Source: Listeria ivanovii subsp. ivanovii
GTDB taxonomy: Bacteria > Bacillota > Bacilli > Lactobacillales > Listeriaceae
Length of the DNA stretch: 64,000 bases
Direction: 5' to 3'
Assembly (NCBI RefSeq): GCF_900187025.1
Contig: NZ_LT906478.1
Location: 852,001-916,000 of the forward strand
Shown here piece after piece: positions 10,501 to 17,942 of this stretch (its first letter is position 1; each line of letters begins with the position of its first letter). The notes beneath the pieces are model-generated. The model searched no databases and was not told the DNA's origin. It saw nothing but the letters and a program-made list of their open reading frames with translations. The translations under genes were made by a program, and so were the position numbers.

Positions 10501-11008
10501 TAACTAATCCAAATGCAGATTTAGTTTTATCTCACTTTTCGAAAAATTTCTTTTCATTATCTCCTTGCTTAAATACAGGTAAGTCTTTTGTATCAGTGCT
10601 TACCCTGTACTCAACTTTTGGCGCCTCTTTTGTAAAAGTTGTTCTTATAAATGGTACTGATTCGACGCTTGCCGTAATTTTTACCCATGAGCTACCTATT
10701 TTATAGGATTGCTCCGTTTTTTGATCATTATTTAATAATTCTAGTACAAGTTGGTCGGTGAAACTTGTGTTTGTTTGACGTATCTCAATCGTGGCATTTT
10801 TTGGAAGGACTACGCCTAAATCTTGACGGTCGTGATAAATTCCTTTGGATAACCCTGATTTCGTTAGCCATGTGGGATTTTCCAATACATTCATTTTTTT
10901 CTCGATTGTTGTTGCTGCCTCTGCTTTTAAATCATTCATAGTGAAAAAACCTATTAGTGCAACTAGAAAAATTAGTATAAAAGCCTTTTTAAACATGTTT
11001 TTCTGCAT
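7541..11008 (-). pseudogene. Second M60 metalloprotease gene, interrupted by one in-frame TGA
   Basis: From ATG 11008 (signal peptide, residues 1-31) the frame runs 158 codons to a TGA at 10534-10532. It resumes in the same frame and continues to 7541. The full product would be about 1,154 residues. The stop stands exactly where the intact paralogue has Trp160 (FFQKW versus FFEK-stop), so a single TGG-to-TGA change explains it. The downstream part keeps HEIAH and the EVWNN glutamate 15 residues later, and carries four C-terminal mucin-binding-like modules against two in the neighbour. Without readthrough only a secreted N-terminal fragment would be made. The rest of the gene shows no further damage, so the stop is recent or the gene is read through. 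Confidence 0.85.
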
Positions 11009-11035
11009 ACTTTAACTCCCTCTTTCCATAATGTT

Positions 11036-11053
11036 ATTATATATGACTATGCG
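11036..11053 (-). promoter_or_regulatory. Putative promoter of the second M60 gene
   Basis: A TATAAT hexamer lies at 11041-11036 on the minus strand, 28 bases ahead of the start codon. It sits within the block shared with the other M60 leader. The -35 region is poor. Confidence 0.4.
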
Positions 11054-11157
11054 CCTGTCTATCCACACGGTCATATTAAAATTAACATATTTAAAATAGT
11101 ACAACTCATCTAATTTGCTAACTAAAAGGTTATTTTATGGCAAATTTGTGTATATTT

Positions 11158-11306
11158 ATTCTGACTTACATCGTTACTCGAATCAAGTTAGTAAAAGGAG
11201 AGGAAAATTACTCTTTTCGAAGTTTAAATTGGCTACCATCTTCCAAGAGAAATGGGGGAGTGAGCAACTATTGAGTAATGTGGATTCGTATGGTCATTTA
11301 CTTTAG
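11158..11306 (+). pseudogene. Possible tyrosine-recombinase C-terminal remnant
   Basis: A short frame ends in IFQEKWGSEQLLSNVDSYGHLL-stop (in pieces: IFQEKWG, then DSYGHLL). This resembles the C-terminus of phage integrases, where QE(R/K)LGH is followed by the nucleophile in TYGHLL. No RBS or complete gene is present. The intergenic 11009-11349 otherwise holds only the M60 promoter and the queT leader. The match is short and could be chance. Confidence 0.3.
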
Positions 11307-11349
11307 ATGCAATTTATGAGAAAATAATACGTTGGCAAATTTTACTGTC

Positions 11350-11393
11350 ACACGTGGTTCATTCATACCATCCCACGTAAAAAAACTAGGAGG
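11350..11393 (+). promoter_or_regulatory. preQ1-I riboswitch
   Basis: The P1 stem ACGTGG (11352-11357) pairs with CCACGT (11373-11378). The intervening loop starts with TTC. An A-tract and CTAGGAGG follow directly (about 11379-11393). This is the compact class I preQ1 aptamer, in which the 3' tail folds back into the loop as a pseudoknot. Here the tail contains the SD AGGAGG of the queT gene, eight bases before its ATG, so bound preQ1 should block translation. Confidence 0.9.
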
Positions 11394-11400
11394 AAAAATA

Positions 11401-11889
11401 ATGAAAATGAAAATATTAACGGTGAATGCCATTATCGCTACGCTTTATGTGGTTCTCGGCATGGTTGTTGCACCAATTGGTTTTATGGCATTACAATTTC
11501 GTTTGCCAGAAATTTTTAACCACCTGATTGTCTTTAATAAAAAGTATTTTTGGGGAATTATTCTTGGCGTGTTTATTACCAATTTGTTCTTTTCCGGGTT
11601 GGGTTGGATCGATTTGGTTTTCGGCGTAGCTCAATCTGCCATTTCACTTTTACTAATGATTGGAATTTCTAAATACGTAAAAGGAATTATCCCACGAATG
11701 ATTATTAACACGATTCTTTTCTCCATAACAATGGCAATTATTGCTTGGGAATTAGTTATTGTTTTTGATTTACCATTCTTAATCACTTGGGCAACGACAG
11801 CTCTAAGTGAATTTATTGTAATGGGTATCGGAATTCCACTTATGTATCTATTAAATAAACGACTGAATTTCAAAAAAATGATTGATTAA
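11401..11889 (+). CDS. queT: QueT-family queuosine precursor transporter
   Basis: A 162-residue integral membrane protein with about five hydrophobic segments, beginning MKMKILTVNAIIATLYVVLG and containing LQFRLPE, a sequence typical of QueT (DUF988). It is the presumed substrate-binding component of an ECF-type importer for a queuosine precursor. The function is supported by the preQ1 riboswitch directly upstream. I chose ATG 11401 because the longer frame from 11332 would translate through the aptamer. The gene is monocistronic with its own terminator and is well preserved amid decayed neighbours. Confidence 0.9.
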   Translation: MKMKILTVNAIIATLYVVLGMVVAPIGFMALQFRLPEIFNHLIVFNKKYFWGIILGVFITNLFFSGLGWIDLVFGVAQSAISLLLMIGISKYVKGIIPRMIINTILFSITMAIIAWELVIVFDLPFLITWATTALSEFIVMGIGIPLMYLLNKRLNFKKMID

Positions 11890-11896
11890 TAGATGA

Positions 11897-11929
11897 GAGT
11901 CTAAGTCTAGCTTAGGCTCTTTTATTTTG
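11897..11929 (+). terminator. queT terminator
   Basis: GAGTCTAAG and CTTAGGCTC (one G:U pair) around a five-base loop, followed by TTTTATTTT. Confidence 0.8.
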
Positions 11930-12140
11930 TTAAGAAGTGAAATGTTTCAGTAGCTAGTTCGAGTAAGTCGCTGTTTGTATAGTTGCTTTTGGTCTGACTG
12001 ATTTCTAATCCAAAACTTAAGATTAATCTAGCCAAGTAATTAGGAATAAACTGATTATCTGAAAAAGTGATTTCTTTCAACAAACAAATTTGGAGTATCT
12101 CTCCCGAAACAATAGCTAAAAATTTCCTTTGGTTCACCCA
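11922..12140 (-). pseudogene. C-terminal remnant of a TetR-like regulator
   Basis: Minus-strand frame of about 70 codons with the helical, Leu-rich character of a TetR C-terminal domain (LARLILSFGLEISQ, LLELATETFHFL). There is no helix-turn-helix and no RBS or start that fits. Its upstream end runs straight into the truncated amidohydrolase on the other strand. Regulator and enzyme were probably divergent neighbours whose shared 5' region has been deleted. The TetR assignment is an inference from composition and context. Confidence 0.45.
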
Positions 12141-12787
12141 TAGAGGCAGCAAATGAATTAAAAAGAGCGGTGGAAGAGTTAGGGGTTAAAGGAGCACTTG
12201 TCAAAGGTACTTACAATAATAAATATTTAGACGATGCTTTTTTCTTTCCGATTTTTGAAATGGCTGAAAAATTAGATGTACCAATTTATTTTCATCCATC
12301 TTTTATTCCCGCAAATGTAACGGAACAATATTTCTCCAGTGATGCTTGGTCCGATGAAGTTACCGGGATATTTTCATCAGCAGGTTTTGGTTGGTACATG
12401 GATGTGGGTATTCAAGTAGTGCGGATGATTGTGTCCGGGATTTTCGACAAACTCCCAAATTTAAAAATCATTACGAGGCATTTAGGAGAAATGGTACCGG
12501 TGTTTTTAGAAAGAATGGATGATACGCTATCTCACTGGGCAAAGCTGGACCGAAAAATTTCTGATTATTATCGTACCAATATCTACGTGACGCCGAGTGG
12601 TTTATTATACAAAAATGAATGGAAATTTTTATTAAATGAACTAGAAGAAGATCATCTTATCTACGCGCTAGACTATCCTTTTGTGAAACCTGAAAATGCA
12701 GGAAATTTCTTAGATAGTTTGGATATAAGTGAAGAAACGAAAGCAAAAATTGCTCATAAAAACGCAGAAAAATTATTACATTTATAA
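12119..12787 (+). pseudogene. 5'-truncated amidohydrolase (decarboxylase-type)
   Basis: The frame is open from 12116 and begins KISFGSPIEAANELKRAVEELG, joining the protein in mid-domain. The remaining part matches the metal-dependent amidohydrolase family 2 (ACMSD / dihydroxybenzoate-decarboxylase type): VPIYFHPSF with the metal-site His, LKIITRHLGEMVP with the second His, and YALDYPF with the Asp. The N-terminal strand with the HxH metal pair is missing, so about 100 residues are lost and no start with an SD exists. The best in-frame start, GTG 12170, has no SD. The product is unlikely to be active. Confidence 0.75.
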
Positions 12788-12802
12788 TAAGGTGGAATGG
12801 AT

Positions 12803-13114
12803 ATGTCATTAATAAAAGAACAAAAAATTGCGACCAAACAAGAACTCGCTGATAATCTCACTTTGACCGGATTAACTACTTCCGAAGTTGCGGCAGAGCT
12901 AAACACAAGTGAAGCAAAAATCGAACGAATCTTAAATTTAAAACAAAACTCTTTAAATGATGGCTGGATTTTTCGTAATTACCTGCTTAAAAAAGTGGCA
13001 GAAAAAGGCCTCACACCAGTTCCGTTTACAGCAATCGGCGGCGATTACCATGACTACTGGTTTTTAGACAGTAGAATTATAGAGACTGGAGTAATGAGTA
13101 AAGGTAATCGATAA
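12803..13114 (+). CDS. DUF2316 family protein
   Basis: A 103-residue soluble protein with a predicted helix-turn-helix-like stretch (LTTSEVAAELNTSEAKIERIL) and a C-terminal PVPFTAIGGDYHDYWFLD segment, as in the DUF2316 family. Function is unknown. ATG 12803 is eight bases from the SD AAGGTGG. The alternative ATG 12797 is too close. It lies 15 bases behind the amidohydrolase remnant and was probably its operon partner, perhaps now expressed only from readthrough. Confidence 0.7.
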   Translation: MSLIKEQKIATKQELADNLTLTGLTTSEVAAELNTSEAKIERILNLKQNSLNDGWIFRNYLLKKVAEKGLTPVPFTAIGGDYHDYWFLDSRIIETGVMSKGNR

Positions 13115-13140
13115 AAAATAACCATCTTCTTAATCTAATA

Positions 13141-13198
13141 CACTCCCTATAAAGTAGACACTAGTAAAATAAAAATTCTAGTTACTTTATGAGGAGTG
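13141..13198. repeat. Imperfect inverted repeat, possible IS3-family end
   Basis: CACTCCCTATAAAGTA (13141) and TACTTTATGAGGAGTG (to 13198) form a near-palindrome with CTAG inner ends. The left arm reads AAAGTAGACACTAG, which resembles IS3-family termini. It could also act as a hairpin terminator for the DUF2316 gene. Confidence 0.4.
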
Positions 13199-13205
13199 TT
13201 TTTAT

Positions 13206-13490
13206 CTGACAATTAATAAAACTAATTTTGAAAAAAGGCTATTTGTTGTACAAGAGATTCTTGGAAAGAGAAAATCAAGAAATTTGGTTTCTAAAGAAGT
13301 AAATAAACCAAGTTCTACAATAAGATATTGGGTGCAAAAATAGCAGCATATTGGAGCAGAGGAAGGAAAGTTTCATTCAGATATTTTAACAAAAGAAACA
13401 ACCCTTCAATCCATAGAAAGGGTATTTATTGAGTTGGAACCACAAGAACGTGATGTATTTATAAATGCACTTAGTAGAATTACTGATTAG
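13206..13490 (+). pseudogene. Degraded IS3-type orfA-like fragment with internal TAG
   Basis: One frame of 95 codons, broken by TAG at 13341-13343. The first half (FEKRLFVVQEILG ... SKEVNKPSSTIRYWVQK) resembles the helix-turn-helix of IS3-type OrfA. The second half (SIERVFIELEPQERDVFINAL) looks more like the end of a MarR-type regulator. No standard start codon lies at a good distance from the AGGAG at 13190. Between here and 13939 (about 450 bases) I see only short, uncoded frames without SD and no RNA gene. Confidence 0.4.
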
Positions 13491-13939
13491 CATGTATATA
13501 TTTAATTTCATCTTAAATTGTTTTGGATTGTAAGGTTCCCTTCTAGCAGCGATTTCCATAAATTCTAATCTGTTAAGGAATGTAATCTTCTTCATAGGCT
13601 ATTCTAAGATTTGTAGTTTTTGAGCGAATAATTATTCAATAACATACAGTGGGAAAGGTATAATAAATGATTTTTTAATGGAAGTGCTATCATTTCGTGG
13701 CCGTATATGAATATTTTGTGACATATGTACAAGTCATTGTATAAAAATATGTATATAAACACAAAATGTGAACATTTCATAAATTATTTTTCGCAAAATA
13801 GTCAAAACATGTTGAAAAAATGGTGGTTTCAGACAAAAACAGTCATTCATGACAAGAATCGGACATTTCATTACATTTTTGGTTATACATTAACTTATCG
13901 TGTTACGATTAAGCTAGACTACTAGGAAGGAGGAAAAAG

Positions 13940-14101
13940 ATGAAAAAAGGAATTTTTTACGCTATTTTTATTCTTCTAGTAATAATAGCAAGTACATTAT
14001 TTGCTCTCAACATCATTTCGAGTGTGGGATGGATGGTTAGTGTTTTTTGTTTGGTTATAGTCGCTATTGTATTTACGAGCATGACAAAAAAACGAACATA
14101 A
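13940..14101 (+). CDS. Small two-helix membrane protein (53 aa)
   Basis: ATG 13940 has a strong SD (GGAAGGAGG, ending 13932). The product, MKKGIFYAIFILLVIIAS and onward, has two hydrophobic segments (about residues 5-23 and 27-46) and ends in the basic MTKKRT. It sits 11 bases before the frameshifted secreted-protein gene and probably shares its transcript. I do not recognise the family. The good SD and clean two-helix pattern argue for a real gene. Confidence 0.65.
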   Translation: MKKGIFYAIFILLVIIASTLFALNIISSVGWMVSVFCLVIVAIVFTSMTKKRT

Positions 14102-14112
14102 TGGAGGGGAAA

Positions 14113-14845
14113 ATGAATGAACTTTTTACGGGAATTATTGTAGCTACAATTTTAACGGCAACCAGTTTACCAATGGCCGCTGAAGCAAGTACGGAAAGTG
14201 ATAATAAAGTTATATATACAGACTCTGAAGTAGTAGTTACACAAAATGATACGAAATCATTTGTAGTTAAAGATAAAAAAACTAAAGAAAATATTGAATA
14301 TGAAATTGATCAAAAAAATAAAACAGCTGAAGTCATTGAAGAAGATGGACAAGTTACAGAAGTTGAATTTAAACAAAAAAAAGGATGACATTATTGTTAC
14401 AGATATTATAGCAGACGGTGAAAAAATTGGAACAATTACTGTTGCAGAAGAAGCTAAAACAGGCCCTAATTTGTTAAAAGCATCATCTAGCAGTTCAATG
14501 AAACTTGTAGCAACTAGAAAAATAACTTCGCTTATGAATAATGTTAATAAACTCACTGGAGGTATGGTGTTAATTGCATTAGGATTTGTACCTATCGTTA
14601 ACTATGCAGCAGCATTTACTGCTTATGGATTAGTTCATGAATTTAAAGAAGAAAAAGCTTATATTACAATAAAACAATATGCTAATAAATGGCAGTATAG
14701 GGATGATTTATATATCTATAAAGATAGTAAAAGAACTAAACTGTTGAAAAAAACAAACAGGAATAGCGAAAAGACATTTTTCCTAATTTCCTATGATAAT
14801 ATGTTAACAAATAGTAAAAATTTAACCTTTCCATCTAAAAAATGA
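14113..14845 (+). pseudogene. Secreted protein of unknown family, frameshifted at an A8 tract
   Basis: SD GGAGGGG precedes ATG 14113. A signal peptide (residues 1-25, SLPMAAEAS) and an acidic domain follow. The frame ends early at TGA 14386-14388, just after eight consecutive A (14375-14382). With seven A the frame continues without a stop for 244 codons to 14845, through a hydrophobic GGMVLIALGFVPIVNYAAA segment and a basic C-terminus. Only one base separates the two states, so polymerase slippage or phase variation could restore the product. The family is unknown to me. The hydrophobic C-terminal part resembles small secreted peptides of the bacteriocin kind only in general character. Confidence 0.7.
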
Positions 14846-14858
14846 TAAAAAAGACGCA

Positions 14859-14912
14859 TTGCGAATAAGAACATATGTTTGTATAATCGTTATACAAATA
14901 TATGTTCTTATT
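14859..14912 (+). promoter_or_regulatory. SOS-type promoter with paired LexA boxes
   Basis: -35 TTGCGA (14859-14864), a 17-base spacer and -10 TATAAT (14882-14887). The spacer is a LexA site, AATAAGAACATATGTTTGTAT at 14864-14884 (core GAACATATGTTT), close to the Listeria SOS box as I recall it. The same sequence is repeated inverted at 14892-14912 (core of GAACATATATTT read backwards), so the whole block 14864-14912 is an almost perfect 23-bp inverted repeat around TCG. Confidence 0.8.
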
Positions 14913-14940
14913 ATTTTTGGAGGTTTTAGCCATAGAAACG

Positions 14941-15192
14941 ATGTTAATTGGGAAAAAGTACTATGAAAGAGTCACTCAACCTATTGTTACAACTGAGTGT
15001 TGGGAGCAATATCTAAAGTTAATTCATGACTCCATAGATAATGATTATTCTCTACGGTTTACTACCTATGCTGGTGGCTACGAGCATCATGTTTCAGGCA
15101 AATGTTATTTATTTAATGAGTCGCTGAAGACTATTTTAGTCAATGGAATTATTGTGCGAGATACCGAAATAATCTCGATTGAAAGGTTGTGA
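14941..15192 (+). CDS. YolD-like protein (short form)
   Basis: About 83 residues ending FTTYAGGYEHHVSGKCYLFN...TEIISIERL, the beta-rich pattern of YolD-like proteins (PF08863), usually found beside Y-family polymerases under LexA control. The N-terminal part common in the family (RGMxKW) is absent. The SD GGAGG (14919-14923) is well placed for an ATA at 14932, not for the first ATG (14941), so the original start may be lost or ATA may be used. The upstream LexA-box promoter supports the assignment. No polymerase gene follows. Confidence 0.6.
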   Translation: MLIGKKYYERVTQPIVTTECWEQYLKLIHDSIDNDYSLRFTTYAGGYEHHVSGKCYLFNESLKTILVNGIIVRDTEIISIERL

Positions 15193-15283
15193 TTTTCATC
15201 AATATAACGATGTGTTCCTAAATTTAATGGTCTAACTCCAATAGAATTCAGAGAAAAAACTGTATAAAAAGCTCCTAGAAAGT

Positions 15284-15357
15284 AAGGCGCTTAAGCTTGA
15301 TTGCATTTCCCGCGGCTACTTGATAGGGAGTGGTCCAAATGACTAGGGAAGGCGCTT
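15284..15357 (+). repeat. Direct repeat AAGGCGCTT flanking 56 bases
   Basis: AAGGCGCTT occurs at 15284-15292 and 15349-15357, the second just before the MFS stub. The stretch between could pair TTTCCC with GGGA(A/G). It may be a deletion scar or part of an untranslated leader. I see no gene in 15193-15363. Confidence 0.3.
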
Positions 15358-15363
15358 TTTATT

Positions 15364-15702
15364 ATGTTTAGTTTACAGGGTGTTACTTTACTGTTACTCC
15401 AATTTACTTTGACAAATTCTATTTTAGGATTAATAACAATCATGCTCATGGGATTTTTTGCCTTTATGAGTGTGTCCGGTTTGCAGTTATCTGTGGTGGA
15501 ATTAGCGGAACGTTATTTACCCGAGACGGTGAGTATGGCCTCAGCTCTGAATATTTCTGCTTTCAATATTGGTATTGCACTAGGAGCCGTTATAGGTAGT
15601 TTTGTGACCGAATATATTGGTTTAAGTTACACACCGATAGTTGGATTTTCAATGGTATTAATCGGTATTATTTTAACTTTCTATATAAAAAATGATAAAT
15701 AG
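15364..15702 (+). pseudogene. C-terminal stub of an MFS drug-type transporter
   Basis: 112 residues with four hydrophobic segments, ending in a short cytoplasmic tail. The sequences ASALNISAFNIGIALGAVIGS and GLSYTPIVGFSMVLIGIIL match helices 10-12 of AraJ/YdhP-type major facilitator proteins, which normally have about 390 residues. The first two thirds are missing and ATG 15364 has no SD, so this is a truncated gene. In EGD-e a full-length transporter gene lies at about this position, from memory. Confidence 0.75.
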
Positions 15703-15714
15703 TTCAGTTAATAG

Positions 15715-15747
15715 GCCTTTTATAGTGAATATAAAGGGCTTTTTTTG
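15715..15747 (+). terminator. Terminator after MFS stub
   Basis: GCCTTTTATA and TATAAAGGGC around GTGAA, followed by seven T. Confidence 0.85.
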
Positions 15748-15909
15748 TGTTTTCAGTAAGTCCGACCTATTCCGATGTGATTTTTTTCCAGTTATAGTAA
15801 AATGGATAGTTTTTTTGTCGAAAGCTATCTGACAAAAATAGCTATATAGCTTATTGTAAGCCTTATCATAAAAATGATAAATTTAGTGCAGAAAGAGGAG
15901 TGATACCTG

Positions 15910-17928
15910 ATGAAATTAAATCAACAGTGTATTCAAATTTTAGACTTTCTTATGGAGCAAGAAGACTTTAAAAATATTGGTTATATTTCAAGTACGCTTG
16001 GCTATTCGGAACGTAGTGTTCGTTATAGCTTGGAAAAAATTGATGTTTTTCTAAGCGAGCAAACATTACCCGCGCTCGTCAGGCACACGAGGAAAGGGGT
16101 GCTACTTCCGGAAAAGAATATTATCAGCCCGGTGGTAAATAAATTTAAGCAACAAATTACACCAAAAAAATACCGTTACAGCCAAGAGGAAGTACAGCAA
16201 TTTTTATTACTTAAGTTGCTTTTAAGTGAAGAAGTGCTCCCAGTTACTTATTTTGAAGAAGTACTGTTTATTTCGCGGTCATCGGTGTTAAACCATCTAC
16301 GTGCAATCGAAGGCGAACTTTTTTTAAATAATTTAGATTTATCCCATCAGCCTAGGCACGGTTTTCTAGTGACTGGGAACTTGATAACCAAATCGTCTTT
16401 GTTTGCCAGAAGCTTTCTACGTTTTATTAATATTCGCGAATTCTATCAGTTTTTAGATTCGGAAAATAGCTTGTCGAAAAAAGGGGAGTTATTTTTTTAT
16501 AATCTTTTTGAGTTAGAAATTTTGCAGGAAGTAAATTTAGAAGCACATTCGGTTGAGGAAAATGCAAGTCGAGCAATGGATGAACAGCTATATTTAACAC
16601 TGATTGCGATTTTACTGAAGCAACATGAAGCGAAAGCGGATTTTCAGTTTCAAACTAGTTTCGTCGTGACCGATGAACTTGATCAAGCACTAGAAACGAT
16701 TATTGGCTCGCTTAAACAATATCAATATGGCCAGGAAGATGAAGCGGTTATTGATGCGTTTGTAACAGGGATATGCGAACAAATGGGTGAAATTTATCAA
16801 GTGGATTTTATAGATGGAGAGACAGACTTTTTTGCTCAGATTAAAGCGCATATTAAATTAATGATTAGACGAGTTCGAGCAGGAGTAAGTATTGAAAATC
16901 CAATTTTTAATGAGTTTATGCGTGACAATAGCGAAATATTTATGCGCGTCAAAGAAAGTCTAGAGGCATTAAAACCATTATTACCCATTTCAGTAAGTTC
17001 ACAGGAAATTTCATTTTTAGCGATTTACTTTGCTTCTGAAGTACAGCGAAACAGGCAAACGGAAGATCTGAAACCAAATTTGCTGATTATCTGCCCAGAA
17101 GGTGTAGCAGTCTCGAAAATGATTGCGATTCAATTAAAGAAAATGTTTGAATTCGAGTCAATCCAAACCATTGGTCTGCGCAAATTCAAACGAGAAATGA
17201 TGCAAAAATTTGATTTTGTGATTAGTACGGTGGATTTACCTGACATGCATGATTCCAACGTATTACGGATTCATAGCTATCTACAAAAAGAAGATATGGA
17301 ACTTTTGCAAAAACATTTACGAATGAAACTTGTGAAAGATGATAAACAGATTATTAATAAGTTCAGTAAAATCCTCGCTATCATTGGGGAAAATACGCAA
17401 ATAAATAATTTGAGTAAATTAGAATTTGATTTATTGGAAGCGCTTATATCTGATGAAGGAGAAGCGCCTAAAAAAGTTATTCCACCATTTTATTTTACCG
17501 AACGAGCAATCGAACTAGAAAACTATTGCCCTACTTGGCGCCAAGCAATTAAAATCGGAACGAAATGTCTAGAAGATTTACAAGTAGTGGAACCAAGCTA
17601 TCATGAAAAAATTATGGAGAATTTAAAAATGTATGGGCCATATATGGTGATTGCGCCGGGTGTGGTCATTGCCCATGCAGGTGCTAGTGATGGCGTTTTA
17701 ATGGACGGGCTTGGTGTGACAGTCATTGAAGATGGTATTTTATTTTATGATAGGTACGAGGAGCCGGTGCACGTTATTTTCACACTGGCTTTAAAAACAA
17801 AAGAAGCACATTTGCTGGTGGAACAATTGATGAAACTAGCATTAGATGAAGAAAGAATTAAAAAAATTAGAATGGCTAGCTCAAAGCGTGATATTTATCA
17901 TTACGTTAAATCAGCTATCTTGGAATGA
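15910..17928 (+). CDS. PRD-containing PTS transcriptional regulator (MtlR/LicR type)
   Basis: A 672-residue multidomain regulator. The N-terminal helix-turn-helix repeats (YISSTLGYSERSVRYSLEKI; VLFISRSSVLNHLRAIE) are followed by two PRDs (about residues 170-280 and 290-390), an EIIB-like domain with its cysteine kept (IICPEGVAVSK), and an EIIA-2 domain with the phospho-His context GVVIAHAGASDG. Such proteins activate an adjacent PTS operon when the PRDs are in the right phosphorylation state. The gene precedes the EIIA-EIIB-EIIC genes by 14 bases, so it should control them. SD AGAGGAG lies before ATG 15910. Confidence 0.9.
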   Translation: MKLNQQCIQILDFLMEQEDFKNIGYISSTLGYSERSVRYSLEKIDVFLSEQTLPALVRHTRKGVLLPEKNIISPVVNKFKQQITPKKYRYSQEEVQQFLLLKLLLSEEVLPVTYFEEVLFISRSSVLNHLRAIEGELFLNNLDLSHQPRHGFLVTGNLITKSSLFARSFLRFINIREFYQFLDSENSLSKKGELFFYNLFELEILQEVNLEAHSVEENASRAMDEQLYLTLIAILLKQHEAKADFQFQTSFVVTDELDQALETIIGSLKQYQYGQEDEAVIDAFVTGICEQMGEIYQVDFIDGETDFFAQIKAHIKLMIRRVRAGVSIENPIFNEFMRDNSEIFMRVKESLEALKPLLPISVSSQEISFLAIYFASEVQRNRQTEDLKPNLLIICPEGVAVSKMIAIQLKKMFEFESIQTIGLRKFKREMMQKFDFVISTVDLPDMHDSNVLRIHSYLQKEDMELLQKHLRMKLVKDDKQIINKFSKILAIIGENTQINNLSKLEFDLLEALISDEGEAPKKVIPPFYFTERAIELENYCPTWRQAIKIGTKCLEDLQVVEPSYHEKIMENLKMYGPYMVIAPGVVIAHAGASDGVLMDGLGVTVIEDGILFYDRYEEPVHVIFTLALKTKEAHLLVEQLMKLALDEERIKKIRMASSKRDIYHYVKSAILE

Positions 17929-17942
17929 AAGAGGGTTTTATT

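Noticed and set aside
11082-11095. PrfA-box-like sequence TTAACATATTTAAA upstream of the second M60 gene
   Set aside because: Two mismatches in an AT-rich stretch, and the distance to the -10 (about 40 bases) is too great for a PrfA promoter.
11332-11400. N-terminal extension of queT from 11332
   Set aside because: It would translate through the preQ1 aptamer; the SD and ATG 11401 fit better.
13386-13595. Minus-strand 69-codon frame starting MKKITFLNRLEFM
   Set aside because: No SD, overlaps the IS remnant, and no family recognised.
13904-13916. TACGATTAAGCT copy resembling the M60 3' tails at 4397 and 7546
   Set aside because: Only 12 bases match and no reading frame continues the similarity.
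13725-13925. Plus-strand frame of 66 codons before the small membrane protein gene
   Set aside because: No SD, odd composition, and its end overlaps the promoter region of the next gene.
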